Below the pieces are notes generated by a model that was not told the origin of the DNA, did no database searches, and saw only the letters and a program-made list of their open reading frames with translations. The position numbers were made by a program, and so were the translations under genes. From Oscillospiraceae bacterium (lineage in GTDB: Bacteria; Bacillota; Clostridia; Oscillospirales; Oscillospiraceae), in NCBI GenBank assembly GCA_017620525.1, contig JAGAUY010000023.1, positions 1 to 64,000 of the forward strand: 64,000 bases of DNA. The letters run 5' to 3'. Positions within the stretch are counted from its first letter, which is position 1. Each line of letters starts with the position of its first letter. Below, in pieces: positions 59,534-64,000 of this stretch.

Positions 59534-60988
59534 ATGGTAATTAACGACAAGCTGAATCTGACCATGCTCTGCGACTTCTATGAACTGACCATGAGCCAGG
59601 GCTATTTCGCCAACGGATACAAAGACCGTATCACCTATTTCGACGTTTTCTTCCGTCAGTGCCCCGATGGCGGCGGTTTTGCGATCGCTGCAGGTCTGGA
59701 GCAGATCATTCACTATATTCAGGAACTGCACTTTGATCCTGAGGATATCGAGTATCTGCGCAGCCGCAAGATCTTCAGTGAGGAATTCCTGGCCTATCTG
59801 GCCGATTTCCGCTTCACCGGCGACATCTGGGCTGTCCCTGAAGGAACGCCCATTTTCCCCAGGGAGCCCATCATCACGGTCCGCGCTCCTGCCATTCAGG
59901 CCCAGCTGATCGAGACTTATCTGCTGCTGTGCATCAACCATCAGAGTCTGATCGCCACCAAGGCCAACCGTGTGGTCCGTGCGGCACAGGGCCGTACCGT
60001 CCTGGAATTCGGATCCCGCCGTGCACAGGGCGCTGACGCTGCCATTCTGGGCGCCCGCGCTGCCTATATCGGCGGCTGCAACGGCACGGCCTGCACCATT
60101 TCCGACCAGCTCTTCGGCGTCTATGCCGGCGGCACCATGGCCCATGCCTGGGTCCAGATGTTCGATACCGAATATGAAGCTTTCAAGGCGTATGTCGAGA
60201 TGTACCCCAACAATGCCACTTTGCTGGTTGATACCTACAATACCCTGAAATCCGGTGTTCCCAATGCCATCCGGGTGTTCAATGAGGTCCTGAAACCCAA
60301 GGGTATCACCAAGTGCGGCATTCGTCTGGATTCCGGTGATATGACCTACCTGACCCGCAAGGCCCGCCAGATGCTGGACGAAGCCGGCTGGACTGAGTGC
60401 CAGATCAGCGTTTCCAATTCTCTGGATGAATACATCATTCAGGATATCCTCCGTCAGGGTGCCCAGATCGATATGTTCGGTGTGGGTGAGCGTCTGATCA
60501 CCGCTAAGAGTGAGCCTGTTTTCGGCGGCGTTTACAAGCTGGTGGCCGTGGAGGACAAGAATGGTGCGGTGCTTCCCAAAATCAAGATCTCCGAAAACGT
60601 TGGCAAGATTACCAATCCGCACTATAAGAAGCTCTATCGCTTCTTCGGCAAGGACACCGGAAAGGCCATCGCGGACTATCTGTGCGTCCATGACGAAGTG
60701 GTGGACGATACCAAGAATCTGGAGATCTTCGATCCCGATGCCACCTGGAAGCGCAAGAATGTCTATAATTTTACGGCCAAGGAGCTGCAGGTCCCCATCT
60801 TCCAGAATGGTAAGCTGGTCTATACCTGTCCGACGCTGAAAGAGATCCGAGACTACTGCCTGAAGCAGGTGGACACCCTGTGGGATGAAATCAAACGTTT
60901 TGACAATCCCCAGACCTACTTTGTGGATCTGTCCCAGAAGCTGTGGGACATCAAGTATGACCTGCTGAAAACCAACAGCTGCAGATGA
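59534..60988 (+). CDS. pncB: Nicotinate phosphoribosyltransferase
   Basis: This 484-residue enzyme has the NAPRTase start NLTMLCDFYELTMSQGYFAN, LLLCINHQSLIATKANRVVR, LEFGSRRAQGADAAILGARA, and GIRLDSGDMTYLTRKARQML. It converts nicotinate to nicotinate mononucleotide in NAD salvage. The ATG at 59534 was chosen with GGAG 9 bp upstream; an ATG at 59519 has no site. It overlaps a membrane-protein gene by 4 bp. Confidence 0.94.
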   Translation: MVINDKLNLTMLCDFYELTMSQGYFANGYKDRITYFDVFFRQCPDGGGFAIAAGLEQIIHYIQELHFDPEDIEYLRSRKIFSEEFLAYLADFRFTGDIWAVPEGTPIFPREPIITVRAPAIQAQLIETYLLLCINHQSLIATKANRVVRAAQGRTVLEFGSRRAQGADAAILGARAAYIGGCNGTACTISDQLFGVYAGGTMAHAWVQMFDTEYEAFKAYVEMYPNNATLLVDTYNTLKSGVPNAIRVFNEVLKPKGITKCGIRLDSGDMTYLTRKARQMLDEAGWTECQISVSNSLDEYIIQDILRQGAQIDMFGVGERLITAKSEPVFGGVYKLVAVEDKNGAVLPKIKISENVGKITNPHYKKLYRFFGKDTGKAIADYLCVHDEVVDDTKNLEIFDPDATWKRKNVYNFTAKELQVPIFQNGKLVYTCPTLKEIRDYCLKQVDTLWDEIKRFDNPQTYFVDLSQKLWDIKYDLLKTNSCR

Positions 60989-61479
60989 GGAACAATCAGG
61001 CACGGGTGATCGCTCTTGGCGGAATGATGGCAGCGGTTGCCGTTGTGATCATGTGCCTGGGCGGTATGATCCCCCTTGCTACGTTCATTTGTCCGATTCT
61101 GTGCATCATGCTGGAGCAGTTTGTGCTGCAGATGTGCGGCAGCCGGATTGGCTGGGCCTGGTATGGCGCGGTGGCGATACTGAGTGTGCTGACGGGACCC
61201 GATAAAGAGGCGGCGGCGGTGTTTGCGGTGCTGGGATATTATCCGATGCTCAAACCCTGTCTTGACCGGATGAAGCTGGGATTGCTTGTGAAAGTGCTTC
61301 TGTTCAATGCGGTGATTGTGCTGATGTATTGGGTATTGATCCGTCTGCTTGGGATGGATCAGATCGTGTCGGACTATGAGCAGCTCGGTGAGGCCATGAC
61401 CGCAGTCATGCTGATTCTAGGAAATATGACCTTTTTCATGCTGGATAAGGTCTTGGGCAAACGACTGTGCAGAAGATAA
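60985..61479 (+). CDS. Five- to six-helix membrane protein coupled to pncB
   Basis: This 164-residue protein is almost entirely hydrophobic helices (VIALGGMMAAVAVVIMCLGG; MIPLATFICPILCIMLEQFV; LLVKVLLFNAVIVLMYWVLI). Its size and start resemble ECF-type S-component or vitamin-permease subunits. It overlaps pncB by 4 bp (ATGA), so a nicotinate or NAD-precursor link is plausible. No energy-coupling module is nearby. Function is not assigned. Confidence 0.6.
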   Translation: MRNNQARVIALGGMMAAVAVVIMCLGGMIPLATFICPILCIMLEQFVLQMCGSRIGWAWYGAVAILSVLTGPDKEAAAVFAVLGYYPMLKPCLDRMKLGLLVKVLLFNAVIVLMYWVLIRLLGMDQIVSDYEQLGEAMTAVMLILGNMTFFMLDKVLGKRLCRR

Positions 61480-61486
61480 TAATGCA

Positions 61487-61514
61487 ACGGGCCGGGTAAT
61501 CCCGGCCCGTTTTG
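61487..61514 (+). terminator. Intrinsic terminator of the pncB operon
   Basis: A perfect 10-bp stem with a TAAT loop (61487-61496 / 61501-61510) is followed by TTTTG. Confidence 0.88.
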
Positions 61515-61525
61515 TCGGAGGAAAC

Positions 61526-61777
61526 ATGGAGAAGAAATGGTATTTGTATATGCTCGAGTGTAAGGACGGCACATTGTACACCGGAATTACGGACGATGTC
61601 CTGCGCCGTTTCAAAGCTCACAGTGAGGGAAAGGGCGCCAAATACACCCGCGGCAGGGGGCCGCTGAAGCTGGTCTACAGTGAAGAATGCGGCACCCACT
61701 CCGATGCGCTGAAGCGCGAGCGGCAGGTCAAGTCGCTTACCAGGCCGGAAAAGCTGGAGCTCATCGGGAAAAGTTAA
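61526..61777 (+). CDS. GIY-YIG nuclease family small protein
   Basis: This 83-residue domain has YLYMLECKDGTLYTGITDDV (the GIY-YIG core, here as YLY...YTG), RRFKAHSEGKGAKYTRGRGP, and the C-terminal EALKRERQVKSLTRPEKLEL-like helix. It is the stand-alone UPF0213-type nuclease, possibly in DNA repair. RBS GGAGG precedes the ATG. Confidence 0.9.
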   Translation: MEKKWYLYMLECKDGTLYTGITDDVLRRFKAHSEGKGAKYTRGRGPLKLVYSEECGTHSDALKRERQVKSLTRPEKLELIGKS

Positions 61778-61799
61778 GAAATACTTAAACCGGGAATGG

Positions 61800-61828
61800 T
61801 TGCATTCGACAGTACCGGTTTCTATAAT
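61800..61828 (+). promoter_or_regulatory. Promoter of the YwaF-like gene
   Basis: TTGCAT (61800-61805) and TATAAT (61823-61828) are separated by 17 bp. Confidence 0.75.
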
Positions 61829-61863
61829 ATTGCCAGAAACTGACGCAGAAAGAAGCTGTAGTG

Positions 61864-62592
61864 ATGGACTATTTTTGGCATACTTCCGATACGATTCCCG
61901 CCGGAGTGGGATTCTCCCATTTTGACAGAGTACACCTTGGCTGGCTGGCCGCATTCGCAACGGTCACAGTCGTTTCCTGCATTGCCTACCGCCGCATGAA
62001 TTCCGGGGGCAGAAGTCTCTTTCGTCAGATGCTTGCCTGCCTGCTTATTGCCGACGAGCTGTTCAAGCTGATCCCTATGCTCTTTTTGGGCACCTTTCGG
62101 CTGGCATATCTGCCTTTTCAGCTTTGCAGCATCAATATTTTCCTGATCGTTTATCATGCCTGGCGTTCTGGAAAGGTTATCGGGAACTTTCTGTACACCG
62201 TCTGCATCCCCGGCGCGCTGGCAGCGCTGCTGTTTCCCAGCTGGACGAAGCTTCCGGGACTGAACTATATGTGCATCCACAGCTTCACGGTCCATATTCT
62301 TCTGATCCTGTATCCTGTGGTGCTGACAGCGGCAGGGGAGATCCGGCCGGAAGTGAAGCTGATTCCAAAGTCTTTGCTTCTGCTTCTCGCGCTTGCCGGT
62401 GTGGCATTGCTGCTGAATCTTCTCTGGGATACGAATTTCATGTTCCTGATGTATGTGGGCAAGGGCAATCCCCTGTACCTGTTTGAAAAGGCCTGGGGAA
62501 GCCACCTGCTGGGTTTCCCAGTCATCATTGCGGGTGTGATCGTGGTGCTCCATGCACCGTGGATACTGTACCGGAAACTGAAAAAAAGATAG
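61864..62592 (+). CDS. YwaF/TIGR02206-like membrane protein
   Basis: This 242-residue protein has about seven membrane helices and the family motifs LPFQLCSINIFLIVYHAW, WDTNFMFLMYVGKGNP and HLLGFPVIIAGVIVVLHAPW. Function unknown; the family is predicted to be an integral membrane protein of the YwaF type. The ATG at 61864 follows a GTG, with a weak AGAAAG site. Confidence 0.82.
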   Translation: MDYFWHTSDTIPAGVGFSHFDRVHLGWLAAFATVTVVSCIAYRRMNSGGRSLFRQMLACLLIADELFKLIPMLFLGTFRLAYLPFQLCSINIFLIVYHAWRSGKVIGNFLYTVCIPGALAALLFPSWTKLPGLNYMCIHSFTVHILLILYPVVLTAAGEIRPEVKLIPKSLLLLLALAGVALLLNLLWDTNFMFLMYVGKGNPLYLFEKAWGSHLLGFPVIIAGVIVVLHAPWILYRKLKKR

Positions 62593-62593
62593 G

Positions 62594-62623
62594 AAAAATC
62601 CCACCGGAACCGGTGGGATTTTT
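62594..62623. terminator. Bidirectional intrinsic terminator
   Basis: Stem AAAAATCCCACCGG (62594-62607) / CCGGTGGGATTTTT (62610-62623), 14 bp, lies between the convergent YwaF-like and EamA genes. Confidence 0.88.
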
Positions 62624-62635
62624 TGCTGTACTGCG

Positions 62636-63556
62636 TTACAGTTCTTCGCTGACTGCCAACAGGAGAATGCCGATGATCACAACGGCAATGAAAGCATAGG
62701 TTTTCCAGGAAAGCTTTTCTTTCAGGAAAATGCGGGAAAGCAGCAGGGAAACGATGCACACAGAGGAAATGATCGGTGCTGCAATTGCGCCGTTTCCGCT
62801 CAGGGCATACACATAAGTAAACTGACCGGCGGTTTCAAATACCGCAGCGAGGATCTTATCCTTGTGCTGGGGAATGGGGCCGAACTTCACTTTCTTGGCC
62901 TTCATGAAGATGAACAGGCCCAGAGCAATCAGGGCGAAGGTCAGCTCGTAGCTGGTATTGGCGACATCTTCGATGGTTTCTTCCGTGACGCCGATCAGGG
63001 GGGTGCTGGCGAAGTCGTCCAGATAGAAAATATCCACAAAGGAGCCGAATGCATCCAGCAGGGCATAAACAAAGGGCATGCAGAATGCGATGATGGCAAG
63101 TTTCTTGCCCAGATTCTTCTTTCTCTGGGTTTCACCCTTGTTTTCCAGGAAGCCTACGCCCAGAACGCCGATCACAATGATGATGATGGCGATCACGGAA
63201 AGGGGAGACAGGGACTCTTTCAGGATGATTACACACAGCAGGCTGCAGATCGCGCCGGAGGTGTTCTCGATGGGGTCGGAAATGGACTCCTCCAAAAACC
63301 GCATTCCGAAATAGGAAAAGGCCATGGATACGATATACAGCATAGATACCGGCAGATAGACGATCAGGTTAATGGGATTGTAGCCAATGTTCTTCGTCAG
63401 CAGGGTAAAGATGGCATGGGCACCCATGACAACACCCACCCAGACGCAAATCTTCAGATGGGAATATTTTTCATTGGGCAGTGCGCCTTTTTTGTAAAAC
63501 AGTTCTGCGGTGCCCCACAGAAGCGCGGTTGCGATGGAAAAGAATAGCCAGGACAT
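62636..63556 (-). CDS. EamA/DMT family transporter
   Basis: This 306-residue protein has about ten membrane helices in two repeats (SIATALLWGTAELFYKKGAL; CSLLCVIILKESLSPLSVIA; ISSVCIVSLLLSRIFLKEKL). It is a drug/metabolite transporter family permease with unknown substrate. RBS AAGGAGG precedes the ATG. It follows the Met-gamma-lyase family gene by 12 bp on the minus strand. Confidence 0.88.
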   Translation of the reverse strand: MSWLFFSIATALLWGTAELFYKKGALPNEKYSHLKICVWVGVVMGAHAIFTLLTKNIGYNPINLIVYLPVSMLYIVSMAFSYFGMRFLEESISDPIENTSGAICSLLCVIILKESLSPLSVIAIIIIVIGVLGVGFLENKGETQRKKNLGKKLAIIAFCMPFVYALLDAFGSFVDIFYLDDFASTPLIGVTEETIEDVANTSYELTFALIALGLFIFMKAKKVKFGPIPQHKDKILAAVFETAGQFTYVYALSGNGAIAAPIISSVCIVSLLLSRIFLKEKLSWKTYAFIAVVIIGILLLAVSEEL

Positions 63557-63568
63557 ATTGTTTCCTCC

Positions 63569-64000
63569 TTAAATCGTTACCAGGCCTGCATCCACCATCT
63601 TCTGAAGGCTCAGCAGAATGCCCAGTTTTGCGTGGTTCCAGGTCAGACCGCCCTGGAAATAGACTGCATAGGGGGGACGGATGGGACCGTCGGCAGACAG
63701 CTCCATGGTGCTGCCCTGAATGAAAGCACCGGCAGCCATGATCACCTGATTTTCATAACCGGGCATATCGCCGGGAATGGGGGTTGCGAAGCTGTCAACG
63801 GGTGCAGCGGACTGGATGCCCTTGCAGAAGGCGACCATGCCTGCTTCACTGCCCAGTTCCACGGCCTGGATGATGTCGTGGCGGCTTTCGGTGGCATTGG
63901 GGAAGCAGGGGAAGCCCAGCGGCTCATAAAGATTCGCGGCAAAAATGGCTCCCTTTTCCGCACTGGCAGTCACGCAGGGGGACAGGAAGAAGCCCTGGTA
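63569..64000 (-). CDS. Methionine gamma-lyase / aluminium resistance family protein, partial
   Basis: The frame is open to the end of the window and ends at 63569, giving the C-terminal 143 residues: LSPCVTASAEKGAIFAANLY, EPLGFPCFPNATESRHDIIQ, QSAAPVDSFATPIPGDMPGY and GLTWNHAKLGILLSLQKMVD. This matches the C-terminal end of the COG4100-type PLP family (Alr, Met_gamma_lyase). It is probably a carbon-sulfur lyase-like enzyme. It is cut at the 5' side. Confidence 0.85.
   Translation of the reverse strand, partial: YQGFFLSPCVTASAEKGAIFAANLYEPLGFPCFPNATESRHDIIQAVELGSEAGMVAFCKGIQSAAPVDSFATPIPGDMPGYENQVIMAAGAFIQGSTMELSADGPIRPPYAVYFQGGLTWNHAKLGILLSLQKMVDAGLVTI

Noticed and set aside
1..64000. tRNA, rRNA or CRISPR loci
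   Set aside because: No clover-leaf with a CCA-type end, rRNA stretch or spaced repeat array was recognised by eye. A tRNAscan or CRISPR search would be needed to be sure.

Overview
The window reads as chromosome of a spore-forming, Gram-positive anaerobe of the Clostridia, most likely an Oscillospirales-type gut bacterium. The evidence is spoIIGA-sigE, a SPOCS/LysM protein, a SpoVB-like flippase, PolC, Rex, XdhC, glnS, a moderately high GC content, frequent TTG/GTG starts with strong GGAGG sites, and perfect intrinsic terminators. No rRNA, tRNA, CRISPR array or intact transposase was seen.

Layout. 1-840: end of an HTH gene, then a transposase-less IS200/IS605-like element carrying a highly structured RNA (HEARO/omega-RNA-like). 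740-1740: PadR-DUF2812 pair. 1750-7470: flippase, nth, feoAB, a tandem-OB SSB-like gene and two membrane-anchored XRE paralogues. 7560-15000: YgiQ radical SAM protein, holin, DUF896, YlmH-like protein, two flavoproteins and a CPBP protease. 15000-21290: XdhC with swapped domains, cysK with a divergent Rrf2 regulator, pyridoxal kinase, DUF1294, lipoprotein, WYL regulator, endonuclease IV. 21370-24470: FHA-FtsW fusion and a class B PBP. 24530-29640: livJHMGF branched-chain amino acid transporter, preceded by a short transcription unit that looks like a leader-peptide attenuator. 29690-33970: small membrane protein, SPOCS/LysM protein and two G3E metallochaperone-like GTPases. 34052-35763: second PadR-DUF2812 pair. 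35850-39750: rarA, DUF951, spoIIGA-sigE, rex. 39760-43290: XRE/membrane pair with a three-repeat operator, an orphan small ORF, a frameshifted DUF975 gene and an ECF sigma/DUF4179 pair. 43295-44980: glnS. 45223-55871: the classic Firmicute run pyrH-frr-uppS-cdsA-dxr-rseP-ispG-polC. 56086-64000: AGCS symporter, uridine phosphorylase-like gene, small genes, thioesterase, pncB with a coupled membrane protein, GIY-YIG, YwaF-like, an EamA transporter and a partial Met-gamma-lyase family gene.

The most striking element is upstream of livJ. A perfect promoter drives a 52-codon ORF whose last 16 residues contain 11 Val/Leu/Ile. Four bases after its stop codon lies CGTAACCG, which can pair with the 5' arm of the following intrinsic terminator, and the terminator's own 3' arm contains the same 8-mer. 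This is the layout of ribosome-mediated attenuation, placed before a branched-chain amino acid transporter. Other notable items are the His/Cys-rich G3E GTPase pair, the HEARO-like element, a 23-bp-period operator over an XRE promoter, and a palindromic repeat pair inserted at the polC start.
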